This document shows, piece after piece, positions 17,501 through 25,858 of a DNA stretch of 64,000 nt. The translations under genes and the position numbers were made by a program. The DNA comes from JALOOB01 sp040766655 (GTDB taxonomy: Bacteria > Chloroflexota > Anaerolineae > CG2-30-64-16), in contig JAXGQB010000006.1 of assembly GCA_040766655.1 (NCBI GenBank), positions 496,001-560,000 on the forward strand, read 5' to 3'. The notes under the pieces were generated by a model. The model was not told the DNA's origin and made no database searches. It worked only from the letters and a program-made list of their open reading frames with translations. Positions within the stretch are counted from its first letter, which is position 1. Every line of letters begins with the position of its first letter.

Positions 17501-17695
17501 AACGCCCGGCGTCCTGAAGTTCCCGAGCTGGCGCTGTCCGATCGCCGCGGCAGTTTCCGTGAGGTGGAACTGGGATTCGACGAGCGCACCGTGCAGGAGG
17601 AAGCCAAGCGCTGCCTGCGCTGTGACCTCGAATGGCTGGAATATATGAAGCTTCCGCTGCCTGAAGCGATCAATGACGTAGAAAGGAGCCAGTGA
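14534..17695 (+). CDS. NuoF-GltD fusion: NAD(P)H-linked flavoprotein subunit of formate dehydrogenase
   Basis: A 1053-residue fusion. Residues 15-105 are a [2Fe-2S] thioredoxin-like domain (Cys24, 29, 61, 65). Residues about 125-520 are a NuoF/HydB FMN- and NAD-binding domain (GLRGRGGAGF, NADEGDPGAFMDR) with its [4Fe-4S] site (Cys458, 461, 464, 504). Residues about 530-1040 are a GltD/NfnB-like module with eight cysteines between 534 and 598, FAD site GAGPGG (642-647) and a second nucleotide site VVGGGNVALDAAR. GltD modules usually bind FAD and NADPH, so this subunit carries two flavins and two possible pyridine-nucleotide sites. It precedes fdhA by 4 bases. Electron bifurcation is a plausible but unproven role. 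Confidence 0.9.
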   Translation: MDSNLVMRPDFNPDAMLRAEVLICGGTGCHSSGSEEVLQAMETEVARRGLADEVRVVHTGCRGFCSMGPVMMIYPEGVLYCQVQTSDVAEIVDETLLKGRQIQRLAYQEPTQHKALPFYHDIPFYGKQIRIALRNCGMIDPESIDEYIARDGYAALGKVLSSMSPEDVLREMKDSGLRGRGGAGFLTGLKWEFARRSQNYPKYVICNADEGDPGAFMDRSILEGDPHSVMEGMTIAGYAMGAHEGYVYCRAEYPLAIQRLKTAIAQAHEYGLLGENILGSDFSFYLKVKEGAGAFVCGEETALMASIEGKRGEPRPRPPFPAVAGLWAKPSNVNNVKSYAMSPQILLKGAQWFKAIGPEKSPGTAIFALTGKINNTGLIEVPMGIPLGEIIFDVGGGIPKGKPFKAVQTGGPLGGCLPASALNTPVDFDSLTAAGATMGSGGMIVVDDDTCMVEFAKYFLQFATAESCGKCVPCRVGGIRLLEVLTRIAEGDGTMADLDEIKYISQNMQTAALCSLGQLTPGPVMSALRFFEQEFLEHIVNKNCPAGQCKALVRAKCINACPAGVESPAYLALVAQGRYDEGLEIHRQRNPFASICGRVCPAFCEQKCRRGEIDEPISIRLVKRFMADHEFSRPWQAPQVEASKVLKVGVVGAGPGGLTAALRLAQRGYRVTVYEKLPIPGGMMSVGIPEYRLPTEALMGEIDNIRRAGVEIRCNMGLGTEFTLDDLFDREGCNAVILAIGAHKSRKLGVPGEEKTGVLHGTDFLRDVGLINRGGGDGLTLPEVAGKRIAVVGGGNVALDAARTAWRLGASEVHVIYRRTKADMPAYAEEVKAAYEEGIQFHFLANPIETLGDGHVTGLVVQRQRLGEFDAGGRRRPVPIEGDTFILPIDMLIPAIGQTTDTSWMQQAGVKATRSSTFEVGDAYQTSRGGVFACGDAVSGPATVIEAVSQGNLVAVAVDTWLKTAEYQRPRYETPRIDIAQYFDLEEYANARRPEVPELALSDRRGSFREVELGFDERTVQEEAKRCLRCDLEWLEYMKLPLPEAINDVERSQ

Positions 17696-17699
17696 TCCA

Positions 17700-20552
17700 A
17701 TGGCGGTAGTAAACATAACCATCAACGGGATCAAACTCCAGGCTCAGGCCGGCCAGACTGTCTATGAAGCAGCAGCTGCCGCTGGCATCGACATACCTGT
17801 GCTGTGCCATCATCCAGCACTGCCGCCGGAGGGCGCGTGCCGCGTCTGCCTGGTTGAGATCGAGAAGCAACGCAATCTGCAGCCGGCGTGCACCTACCCG
17901 GTCACCGAGGGCATGGTCGTACACACGCACTCGCCGAAGGTGCTGGCGTCCCGCAAGTTCGTGCTGGAGCTGATCGTCTCCGATCACCCGCTGGACTGCA
18001 TGACCTGCGAGGCGACGGGGGATTGCCGGCTGCAGGATCTGGCCTACGAATATGACGTCGATGGGACCGCGTTTGAAGGTGGGCGGAAGCATGAGTACGC
18101 CATCGACGACCCCAATCCGTTCATCCAGGTGGATCGCAACAAGTGCATCCTCTGCCGGCGTTGCGTTCGGGCCTGCAACTACATCAACGGGGTCGAGGCT
18201 ATCAGCATCGTCTACCGTGGCTTCGACGCCAAGATCGCGTTCGGCATGGATTCCACCATGGAGGACAGCCCCTGCGAGTTCTGCGGCAGCTGCGTCGAGG
18301 TCTGTCCGGTCGGCGCGCTCTGGCCCAAGATGAGCATTGGGAAGGGGCGACCGTACCAGACTCGGCAGGTCGAGACGATCTGCTCCTACTGCGGCGTGGG
18401 CTGCAAGCTCATCCTGCACCTGAACGGCAACAAGATCGTCCGTGTGTCGGGCGGCGACGGGGCGGCGAATCACGGCTTCACCTGCGTCAAGGGCCGCTTC
18501 GGGTATGACTACGTCAATCACGAGGATCGGCTGATGAAGCCTCTCGTGCGGCGTTATCTGCTCGACGGCAAGCCCAAACCGAAGCACGTCGCGTCACACG
18601 ATGCGTCCGGTGGAAACGGCCATGGCCCCAATCCTGACATGGAATGGGTGGAGACCTCCTGGGACCAGGCCCTGGGCCTCGTCGCTCAGAAGTGGGTGGC
18701 TACGAAGCAGGCTTACGGGGGCGATGCCTTCGCTGCGCTGTGCTCCGCACGCTGCACCAATGAGGAGAACTTCCTGTCGGCCAAGCTGACCCGCCAACTG
18801 ATGGAGACGCACAATGTCGACCATTGTGCGCGGTTGTGACACAGCCCAACAGTCTCCGGTCTGGGGACATCGTTCGGCTCCGGCGCCATGACCAACACGT
18901 TCGACGACATCGCGCACCAGGCGCAGTGTCTGTTCATCATCGGCTCCAACACGACCGAGCAGCATCCTGTGTTCGGCATGCAGCTGCGCCAGGCGGTCAA
19001 GCAGCGCGGAATTCCGTTGATCGTGGCGGATCCGAGGCGCATTCCGATCACCCAATATGCGACGATCCATCTGCGCCACAGGCCCGGCACGGACACTGCC
19101 CTGCTGAACGGCCTGATGCATGTGTTGATCGCAGAGGACATCTACGATCACGATTTCGTGGCGACGCGCACCGAGGGGTTTGAGGATCTCAAGGCCAAGC
19201 TGGCGGAGTACTCGCCCGAAGTGGTGGAGGAAATCTGCGGGGTGAAGGCGGATGACATCCGCAGGGCCGCGCGCATGATGGCCGAAAACAAGCCTACCGC
19301 ACTGATGTATGCGATGGGCATCACCCAGCACACCAGCGGTCACGGCAACGTGATGAGCTGTGCCAACTTGCAGATGCTCCTGGGCAACATGGGCGTCGCT
19401 GGCGGCGGCGTCAACCCGCTGCGCGGCCAGTCGAACGTTCAGGGTGCATGTGACATGGGCGGCCTGCCCAACGTCTATTCCGGCTATCAGAATGTGGCCC
19501 TGGAGACTTCGCACAAGAAGTTCGAGGCCGCCTGGGGCGTGGTTCCGCCGCAAGACAAGCCGGGGTTGACCGTCATCGAGATGATGAATGCCTCGATCGA
19601 TGGCAAGGTCAAGGCGATGCACATCTTCGGCGAGAATCCAATGCTGTCTGACCCGGACCTCAATCACGTCCGGCACGCGCTCGAATCGCTGGATCTGCTG
19701 GTGGTCCAAGACATCTTCATGACCGAGACGGCGCAGCTGGCGGACGTCGTTCTGCCGGGCGCGTCGTTCGCTGAGAAAGACGGCACCTTCACCAACAGCG
19801 AGCGCCGGGTGCAGCTGCTGCATCGGGCACTCAACCCGCTCGGTGAGACGAAACCTGACTGGCAGATCCTCGCCGAACTCGGCCAGAAGCTCATCGATGC
19901 CGGCGTTCTGGGCGAGCGCGCCGCGGCCGTGGAGTCGGCGCCGCATGGCTCGTGGGAATACCTGAACCCGGCCGAGATCATGGACGAGGTCGCTGATCTC
20001 ACGCCGAGCTACGGCGGCATCCGCCACGCACGGCTGCAGAGCGGCAAGGGGCTGCAGTGGCCATGTCCCGATGAGCGCCATCCCGGCACGCCGATCCTGC
20101 ATGTTGGCAAGTTTACGCGTGGTCTGGGCAAGCTGGCCCCGGTGGACTTCCTGCCGCCGGTCGAGCTGCCCGACGAGGAGTATCCGCTGCTTCTGACGAC
20201 CGGGCGCGTGCTCTGGCACTATCACACCGGTTCGTTGACCCGTCGCGCGCAGGGCCTCGCAGCGATCTATCCGGAAGGGTTCATCGAGATGCATCCTGAG
20301 GATGCGGCTCGCCTGGACATCGCAGATGGCGAAATGATCGAGGTGACTAGCCGGCGCGGGCACGTCAACGTCAAGGCCGAGGTCACGCAGAAAGTTCAGC
20401 CCGGTGTCGTGTTCATGACCTTCCACTTTGCGGAGAGTGCAGCTAACCTGCTGACCAACTCCGCCTACGATCCCATCGCCAAGATCCCGGAATTCAAGGC
20501 CTGCGCCGTCAGGGTCAGCAAGCTGCCGGTGGTCGAGTGCGAGGCGTGCTAA
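17700..20552 (+). CDS. fdhA: Selenocysteine-containing formate dehydrogenase, NuoG-like iron-sulfur N-terminus (in-frame UGA)
   Basis: A 950-residue selenoprotein that oxidizes formate or reduces CO2 at a Mo or W bis-pterin site. The frame is interrupted only by TGA at 18837-18839 (codon 380), and translation resumes in frame: NVDHCARL-Sec-HSPTVSGL aligns with the active site of E. coli FdhF (Sec140 followed by His). N-terminal clusters: [2Fe-2S] Cys36/47/50/64; His96-Cys100/103/109; [4Fe-4S] Cys149/152/155/159 and Cys192/195/198/202; FdhA-type [4Fe-4S] Cys228/231/235/262. The SECIS hairpin directly follows. Last subunit of the operon, with focA next. An automated caller would split it at the UGA. 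Confidence 0.95.
18837..18868 (+). promoter_or_regulatory. UGA selenocysteine codon with bacterial SECIS hairpin
   Basis: The UGA at 18837 is followed by a hairpin: GTCTCC (18852-18857), loop GGTCT (18858-18862), GGGGAC (18863-18868), six pairs with one G-U. In E. coli fdhF the GGUCU apical loop recognised by SelB also begins at position 22 counting from the U of UGA, the same place as here. Confidence 0.9.
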
Positions 20553-20567
20553 ACGGTGGTTAGAAGC

Positions 20568-20600
20568 GAGCGGCGGGCTTCCTACCCGAGCCCGTCGCTC
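20568..20600 (+). terminator. Hairpin between fdhA and focA, possible attenuator
   Basis: A 12 bp GC-rich stem (20568-20579 with 20589-20600, one G-T pair) and a 9-base loop. Only a pyrimidine-rich stretch follows rather than a T run, so it may be partial termination or an mRNA processing/stability element that lowers focA expression relative to fdhA. Confidence 0.5.
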
Positions 20601-20653
20601 ATCTTCTCTCACATAGACAAATATATTTCATTTCGCAATGGAGGGACTGTCTT

Positions 20654-21535
20654 ATGCCTACTGGTGAGATCAACATTGACGCCTTGATGCCGGCCGACAT
20701 GGCCACAAAGGCGGAGGCTATCGGCATCAAGAAGGCGAGCCTGGGTTTCTTGGACATGTTTGCCCTGGCGATCCTGGCTGGCGCCTTCATCGGTACGGGG
20801 GCGATTTATGCCACCACTGTCTGGACGGGCAGCGGCGCGCTTCCCTACGGTGTAAGCCGCTTGCTGGGCGGCCTGGTTTTCTGCCTGGGCCTCATCCTGG
20901 TCGTCGTCGCGGGTGCAGAGCTGTTCACCGGCAACAACCTGATCGTCATGGCCTGGGCTGCTGGCAAGGTCAGCACGGCGAAACTGCTGCGCAACTGGGG
21001 TATCGTCTGGGTGGGCAACTTCGTGGGCTCGGTATTGACCGCCGTGGTCATGCTGCTGTCGAAGCAGTACATGTTCAGCAAGGGCGCGCTCGGCCTGCAA
21101 GCGCTAAACATCGCAAACGCCAAGGTCAGCCTCGACCCGATCCAGGCGTTCTTCTTGGGGATCATGTGTAATGCGTTGGTCTGCATGGCCGTCTGGCTCT
21201 GCTACAGCGGGCGCAGCGTCACGGACAAGATCCTCGCGATCCTCTTCCCGATCAGTGCTTTCGTGGCCGCAGGCTTCGAGCACAGCGTGGCCAACATGTA
21301 CTTCGTCCCGATCGGCCTGTTCATCAAGCAGTTTGCTCCGGCCGCCTTCTGGGCGACTGATGCGTTGGCCAACGCCACACCGGCCGCCATCACGGCCGGC
21401 TCGTTTGCGAATCTGACCTGGGGTTCGTTCTTCCTCAACAACCTGATCCCCGTCACGCTGGGCAACATCGTCGGCGGGGCCGGCTTCGTCGGCCTGATCT
21501 ACTGGTTTGCTTTCCTGCGGAACAAGAGGGCGTAA
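20654..21535 (+). CDS. focA: Formate/nitrite transporter family channel (FocA-like)
   Basis: A 293-residue inner-membrane protein of the FNT family, which forms pentameric channels for formate, nitrite or hydrosulfide. Six hydrophobic segments are seen. The family signature AGAELFTGNNLI is at about residues 89-100, and FEHSVANMYFVPIG carries the conserved pore histidine, as in FocA. The ATG has GGAGG about 8 bases upstream. Its position right after a formate dehydrogenase makes formate the likely substrate. A convergent terminator follows. The paralogue NirC is the main alternative, disfavoured by context. Confidence 0.93.
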   Translation: MPTGEINIDALMPADMATKAEAIGIKKASLGFLDMFALAILAGAFIGTGAIYATTVWTGSGALPYGVSRLLGGLVFCLGLILVVVAGAELFTGNNLIVMAWAAGKVSTAKLLRNWGIVWVGNFVGSVLTAVVMLLSKQYMFSKGALGLQALNIANAKVSLDPIQAFFLGIMCNALVCMAVWLCYSGRSVTDKILAILFPISAFVAAGFEHSVANMYFVPIGLFIKQFAPAAFWATDALANATPAAITAGSFANLTWGSFFLNNLIPVTLGNIVGGAGFVGLIYWFAFLRNKRA

Positions 21536-21565
21536 CAGCCAGACGGCCAATCAGGCTGGAACAAA

Positions 21566-21601
21566 AGAGGGGCGAAGCGGCACGAACCGCCTCGCCCCTC
21601 T
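21566..21601. terminator. Bidirectional terminator between focA and the PspC gene
   Basis: A 10 bp outer stem (21566-21575 with 21592-21601) and a 4 bp inner stem around loop CACGAA. On the minus strand it is followed by TTTT; on the plus strand the T run is weaker. It separates convergent genes. Confidence 0.75.
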
Positions 21602-21622
21602 CTTAGTTTGTGGGTGGGTGTC

Positions 21623-21808
21623 TCACCGCCGCGCAGGAATGATCAGCCACAGCACCAGGTATGGCACCAGGCCGGGCAGGCCGCCGGGGATCATGAGCAG
21701 CAGCAGGATGATCCTGAATATCCAGGGATTGATGCCGAAGAAGGCGCCGAAGCCGCCGCAGACGCCTGCGACGATGCCGTTCTGCCGTCGTAGTTGATTG
21801 GTTGTCAT
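21623..21808 (-). CDS. PspC-domain small membrane protein
   Basis: A 61-residue protein that is essentially one PspC domain: a short basic N-terminus, GIVAGVCGGFGAFFG, then a hydrophobic helix (WIFRIILLLLMIPGGLPGLV) and a second apolar stretch. PspC proteins act in membrane-stress responses or as toxins/anchors, and small stand-alone copies are common in Gram-positive bacteria and Chloroflexota. GAGGAG lies about 13 bases before the ATG. It is transcribed towards focA and ends at the shared terminator. The histidine kinase upstream on the same strand is 118 bp away and probably separate. Confidence 0.88.
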   Translation of the reverse strand: MTTNQLRRQNGIVAGVCGGFGAFFGINPWIFRIILLLLMIPGGLPGLVPYLVLWLIIPARR

Positions 21809-21926
21809 AGAATTCGCGTGACTCCTCAGGCACGGTCAGAGCCCGTCAAGATGGGTTCCTACTCATCTGTACGAGACGTCTGCGAGGAAGTTTCGCGCGG
21901 GGCGAGCAGGGGCCTCGCGCCGTGTG

Positions 21927-23690
21927 TCACGCCAGCGCGGCGTCAGGTTCCGTCTGCTCGGCAGAGGGCTGGCTAGCCTGCACTACCGGCAGCCAGAAGT
22001 GGAACGTCGTACCCTTGTCGATCTCCGACTCGACCGTGATCTGACCGCCGCCGCGTTCGACGATCTCCTTGACGATTGAGAGTCCCAGGCCGGTACCCAT
22101 GCGTGACTGCGCCTTGGCATTGTCCGCGCGGAAGAACTCGGAGAAGAGACGCGTCATGGCCTCCTCCGGGATCCCGATGCCGGTGTCCGCGACCGAGCCA
22201 ATGAGTCGCCCGTCCCCTTGAACCAATGTTATCGTGACGTGGCCGCCATCGCGGTTGTACTTGATCGCATTGCTGATCAGGTTGTTCCAGAGGCTTCTGA
22301 TCTGGTCGGGATTTGCGCGCACCGCGTCCAGGTTCTCCCCGATGTGCGTCTCGATCGTGATGCTGCGTTCCCGGGCAGATGCAGCCAACAGCTCCAGCTG
22401 TTCGCTCAGTAAGGTCTCGATCTGCACAGGCTGAACCAGCCCGCGGGCGTCCGCGGAGCCGATTCGCCCCAGTTCGAGCAGATCAGCAATGAGCGCCAAT
22501 TGCTCCATCGCGCGGCGCTCTGCCTTCTCCAGCGTCTCACGCACCTTCGGCTGGGGAACGTAACCCTCCAGGATGAGTTTGAGATAGCTCTGAATGGCCG
22601 CCACAGGCGCGCGCAGCTCGTGCGTCGTGAGCAGGGTGAACTGGGCCCGAACGTCCTCCAACTCGATGAGCTTGCGGTTGGCCAATGCTAACTCGGCGTT
22701 CACGCGTTCCAGATCATCGCGCTTCGCCCGGCACTCCGCATTCGCGGCCCGCAGGAGTTCGTTCAGCTCGCCCATGTGCTCGGTGCGGGTCTCCAGGCGA
22801 CCCAACGCCTCGCGGAGCTTTTCGTTCACCTGGGCGAGTTCCTCGCGCCGCGCCTTGCACTCTGCATTGGCGAGGCGCAGCTTCTCGTTCAACTCGCTCA
22901 TACGCCTCGAACGACTCTCCAGGCGATCGTAGGCCGTCTGAAGCTCCGCATAGGCCGCGTCAAGGTGGGTGCGCTGATGCTGAAGTTCGAGGTTGGCCGC
23001 GCGCAACTGATCGTTCAGGTCGCGCATCTCGGCCGCGCTGCTATCGGCGCGGCGCTGGTCAGCTGCCAGATCGCGCGTGAACCGTTGCAGGAAGCTGACC
23101 AGCAGAATGGTGCCCTCGGATGCCAGAAGGCAGGTGATCGCCACCGCAGCGCACTGCATGACGCCGTAGGCGGCAGTGTGCGTCAGGTCACCTCTCAGCT
23201 CGAGCAGGTGGTGGTGTGGCAGCCAACCCTGCCACTCGGCTATGACCATGATCGCGTAGAGCAGGGCGGCGGCGCCTGCCGAAACGCGGGCCGCGGTGCG
23301 GCCGAGGAACGCTGCGGCCATGAAGATCGGCAGGGCATAGAGCGGGAAGAACGGGTTTTCCGCGCCGCCGGAGTAGTGGATGATCGCGGTCAGCCCGACG
23401 ATATCGAGTCCGACTAGAAACGCGGTCAGCCGCTTACTGGCTGGTCGCGCAAGTTTGCTGCCTGCCTCCGTGCGGAGGACAGCCAGCACCAGCAACGTTA
23501 CTGCGGCCAGCAGGCCTATGGTTGCCAGTAGTGGGCCCGCGGCAATGGCAGTTACATTGCGGATCAGGACCGCAACAATGGCCATGGCGCCGAGGATGGC
23601 CAACCTGATCAGTGCGAACTGGCGCAGCCGGTTCGCACTGATCAGGAGCCGTTCGATTTTAGCGGATACCAGGGTCCTGGCGTCGGTCAC
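21927..23690 (-). CDS. Membrane sensor histidine kinase with three-repeat coiled coil
   Basis: A 587-residue histidine kinase. Six hydrophobic segments occupy about residues 30-201, with no large outside domain. A coiled coil of three 42-residue repeats (222-346) links the membrane to the HisKA domain, where His357 in LLTTHELRAP is the phosphoacceptor. The HATPase domain has NNLISNAIKYN, DTGIGIP and GTGLGLSI. An open frame runs upstream to 23978, but that part is the ACT gene in another frame. The GTG at 23690 overlaps the ACT stop as GTGA and is the likely start. Last gene of the signalling operon; cognate regulators are probably the three response regulators upstream. Confidence 0.92.
   Translation of the reverse strand: MTDARTLVSAKIERLLISANRLRQFALIRLAILGAMAIVAVLIRNVTAIAAGPLLATIGLLAAVTLLVLAVLRTEAGSKLARPASKRLTAFLVGLDIVGLTAIIHYSGGAENPFFPLYALPIFMAAAFLGRTAARVSAGAAALLYAIMVIAEWQGWLPHHHLLELRGDLTHTAAYGVMQCAAVAITCLLASEGTILLVSFLQRFTRDLAADQRRADSSAAEMRDLNDQLRAANLELQHQRTHLDAAYAELQTAYDRLESRSRRMSELNEKLRLANAECKARREELAQVNEKLREALGRLETRTEHMGELNELLRAANAECRAKRDDLERVNAELALANRKLIELEDVRAQFTLLTTHELRAPVAAIQSYLKLILEGYVPQPKVRETLEKAERRAMEQLALIADLLELGRIGSADARGLVQPVQIETLLSEQLELLAASARERSITIETHIGENLDAVRANPDQIRSLWNNLISNAIKYNRDGGHVTITLVQGDGRLIGSVADTGIGIPEEAMTRLFSEFFRADNAKAQSRMGTGLGLSIVKEIVERGGGQITVESEIDKGTTFHFWLPVVQASQPSAEQTEPDAALA
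22653..23027 (-). repeat. Three 42-codon repeats coding the kinase coiled coil
   Basis: Each repeat is 126 bp (six heptads) and starts with a Met-x-x/Glu-Leu-Asn pattern: MRDLNDQLRAAN, MSELNEKLRLAN and MGELNELLRAAN. The third copy degenerates towards its end as it joins the HisKA domain. Confidence 0.8.
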
Positions 23691-24163
23691 GGCACATCGA
23701 ATTGATCGCAGATGGCCGCATACGCCTGCTTGAGATCGGCCATCTCGACGATGCAGTTGACCGTTGAGATCGAGGTACTGATCGCCAGAATGTTGACCTT
23801 GTGGCTTGCCAGTGCACGGAACATGCGCCCTGCGATCCCCGGGCGTTCCCGGAAGTCGGGCCCAAAGATCGCGATGGAGGCTACTTCCGGACGGGCGATG
23901 ACTGCTGCGGGCTGCAGTTCGGGCTTCAGACCCTCCAGGGCGGCCAGGCTGCGCGGGAGGTCGCCCCGGTCGACGCACAAGACCATCTGGTCGTGGTCTT
24001 CGTGGTCGATGACCTGGACGACAAACTGGACGTTAAGTCCGCTCTGGCCCAGTGCGTCGAGCACGGCCGCGGCGATACCGGGACGATCCTTCACTGCCAG
24101 GACGCTGATGCTTGAGAGCTGATCGTTCTGAATGACCCCGCCTACTTTGACCTTCTCAGACAT
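23687..24163 (-). CDS. Tandem ACT-domain protein
   Basis: A 158-residue soluble protein with two ACT domains: SISVLAVKDRPGIAAAVLDA (about 19-85) and IAIFGPDFRERPGIAGRMF (about 96-155). The arrangement resembles the regulatory end of aspartokinases, which bind amino acids, but no kinase domain is present. GAGGAG lies 5 bases before the ATG. It overlaps the histidine kinase start by 4 bases. Inside a two-component operon it may supply a small-molecule input to the kinase or be a free amino-acid sensor; its ligand is unknown. Confidence 0.88.
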   Translation of the reverse strand: MSEKVKVGGVIQNDQLSSISVLAVKDRPGIAAAVLDALGQSGLNVQFVVQVIDHEDHDQMVLCVDRGDLPRSLAALEGLKPELQPAAVIARPEVASIAIFGPDFRERPGIAGRMFRALASHKVNILAISTSISTVNCIVEMADLKQAYAAICDQFDVP

Positions 24164-24194
24164 AGTGTCTCCTCATACCTGGAGATGATCGGTC

Positions 24195-24587
24195 TCAGAC
24201 CGCTCCCGGCGACAGCAGTCGAGCGACCTGTCGCAACAGCTCGGCCGGTGCAATCGGCTTGGTCAGGAACGCGTCGATGTGGATGCTTTCGTCCGTCGGG
24301 AAGAGCGCCAGGTAGTCGGTATTCGCGATGGATGTCACCATCACGATCGGGACGGTCCGGAAGTCCGGGTCCTCGGCCATCCGTTGGCTCATGCTCAACC
24401 CGTCCAGGATGCTCGACATGATCACGTCGAGCACGACGAGGTCGGGCTTCTCCCGCGCCACCATGAGCATGCCCTGGTCGCTGTTGCCCGCACTGACGAC
24501 CTGGTAGTCGGCGTTTTCCAACACCGTGCGCGTATACTCCACGAAGTCGGGATCGTCATCTACGATGAGAATCTTTGTCTTTGGCAT
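24195..24587 (-). CDS. Single-domain response regulator (copy 3)
   Basis: A 130-residue CheY-like receiver with no output domain. It has the acidic pocket ILIVDDDPDF, phosphoacceptor Asp in VVLDVIMSS, Thr/Ser in VMVTSIAN and the conserved Lys in FLTKPIAP. GAGG lies 10 bases before the ATG. It is located between nuoF and the ACT gene. It is close in sequence to the receiver at 26790, suggesting duplication. Probably phosphorylated by the histidine kinase at 21927; signal goes on by protein contact. Confidence 0.93.
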   Translation of the reverse strand: MPKTKILIVDDDPDFVEYTRTVLENADYQVVSAGNSDQGMLMVAREKPDLVVLDVIMSSILDGLSMSQRMAEDPDFRTVPIVMVTSIANTDYLALFPTDESIHIDAFLTKPIAPAELLRQVARLLSPGAV

Positions 24588-24606
24588 AGTGGTTGATCCT
24601 CTAAGG

Positions 24607-25857
24607 TCAGCGGGCGGTTACCCGGGATTCGAACTCATCCCGGAAGCGTTCCAGCCCAGAGGTGACGGGTTCACACATTCCGGTCCCCATCGGGCAGAAT
24701 GTATTTCCGGAGATGCCGCGCGCCAGCTCTTCGAGTCTCACGAGATCGCGGGCTCCGCCACTTCCGGCGGCGATACGCTCCAGTGTGTCCAGCAGGCGCC
24801 GGCCGCCCAGGCGACAGGGCGTGCATCTGCTGCACGACTCGTGGACGAAGAAGCTCGTCGTACGCCGGATGACCTCTACCATGTCGGTGGTCTCGTCCAT
24901 GACGATGACCGCGCCGGTGCCGAGCGCGGAGCCGGCGGCCTGCAGTGTTTCGAACGCCATGGGCACATCCAGCTTGTCTGCCCTCAGGATGGGCGTGGAA
25001 GCCCCCCCTGGGACGATGGCCTTGACCTGTCGCCCCATGCGCACTCCGCCTGCGTGCTCGTAAATGATCTCGCGCAGCGGCGTGCCGAGGGGCAGCTCGT
25101 AGTTGCCCGGGCGGTTGACGTGGCCGCTCACGCAGAAGATTTTTGGCCCTTTGCTCTGCTCGGTGCCGATGCTGGCATACCAGGCCGCACCGCGCGAGAC
25201 GATCACCGGGATGTTGACGAGGGTCTCGACGTTCTGAACCAGGGTGGGCTGGCCCCAGAGGCCGACATTGGCCGGATAAGGAGGTTTGCGCCGCGGTTCG
25301 CCGCGCCGGCCTTCCAGCGACTCGATCATTGCAGTTTCCTCGCCGCAGATATAGGCGCCTGCGCCGCGATGGACCGAGACATCGAGGTCAAAGCCGCTGC
25401 CCAGGATATTCTTGCCGAGGAATCCGTGTTGGTAGGCATCGGCGATGGCCTTGATCCACCGCTTCACCCCCAGGAAGAACTCGCCCCTGATGTACACGAA
25501 CGCCCGGTGGGCGCCGATGGCGTACGCGGCGATGATGACGCCCTCGAGGATGGCGTGCGGATCGCGTTCGACGATGAGGCGATCCTTGAAGGTGCCCGGC
25601 TCTCCCTCGTCGGTGTTCACGGCGAGATACTTGACCGGTGCGTCCTTCGGGATGAAATCCCATTTGACGCCTGTCGGGAAGCCGGCGCCTCCCCTGCCGC
25701 GCAATCCGGAGGCCTTGACCTCTGCGATGATCTGGCTGGGGGCCATGCTGAGCGCCTTGCGGAGCGCCGTGTAGCCGCCGTGTTCAAGGTAGCTCGAGAT
25801 CTTCTCAGAATTAGGATGATTCACGCGTGTAAGCAGAACGGGCGTCCAGGCCGACAT
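24607..25857 (-). CDS. nuoF: NuoF-like NADH-binding flavoprotein in a signalling operon
   Basis: A 416-residue homologue of the complex I 51 kDa subunit. It has the FMN/NADH motifs GLRGRGGAGFPTGVKW and NTDEGEPGTFKDR, GEETAMIESLEGRRGEPR, and the [4Fe-4S] site ESCSRCTPCR with the distal Cys near NTFCPMGTG. The ATG at 25857 has GGAGG 6 bases upstream and lies 1 base after the nuoE stop; the open frame extends upstream to 25932, inside nuoE. Unlike the copy at 14534 it has no extra domains. With NuoE it would form an NADH dehydrogenase (diaphorase) module, but no nuoG or membrane subunits are nearby. Confidence 0.93.
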   Translation of the reverse strand: MSAWTPVLLTRVNHPNSEKISSYLEHGGYTALRKALSMAPSQIIAEVKASGLRGRGGAGFPTGVKWDFIPKDAPVKYLAVNTDEGEPGTFKDRLIVERDPHAILEGVIIAAYAIGAHRAFVYIRGEFFLGVKRWIKAIADAYQHGFLGKNILGSGFDLDVSVHRGAGAYICGEETAMIESLEGRRGEPRRKPPYPANVGLWGQPTLVQNVETLVNIPVIVSRGAAWYASIGTEQSKGPKIFCVSGHVNRPGNYELPLGTPLREIIYEHAGGVRMGRQVKAIVPGGASTPILRADKLDVPMAFETLQAAGSALGTGAVIVMDETTDMVEVIRRTTSFFVHESCSRCTPCRLGGRRLLDTLERIAAGSGGARDLVRLEELARGISGNTFCPMGTGMCEPVTSGLERFRDEFESRVTAR

Positions 25858-25858
25858 G

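Noticed and set aside
18837..18890. Frameshift or pseudogene in the formate dehydrogenase
   Set aside because: The frame is unchanged across the TGA, the flanking residues match the Sec site of FdhF, and a SECIS hairpin follows. Selenocysteine explains it fully.
18594..20612. Long minus-strand open frame opposite fdhA (over 600 codons)
   Set aside because: His/Arg/Ala-rich with no domain; a shadow of the GC-rich plus-strand gene.
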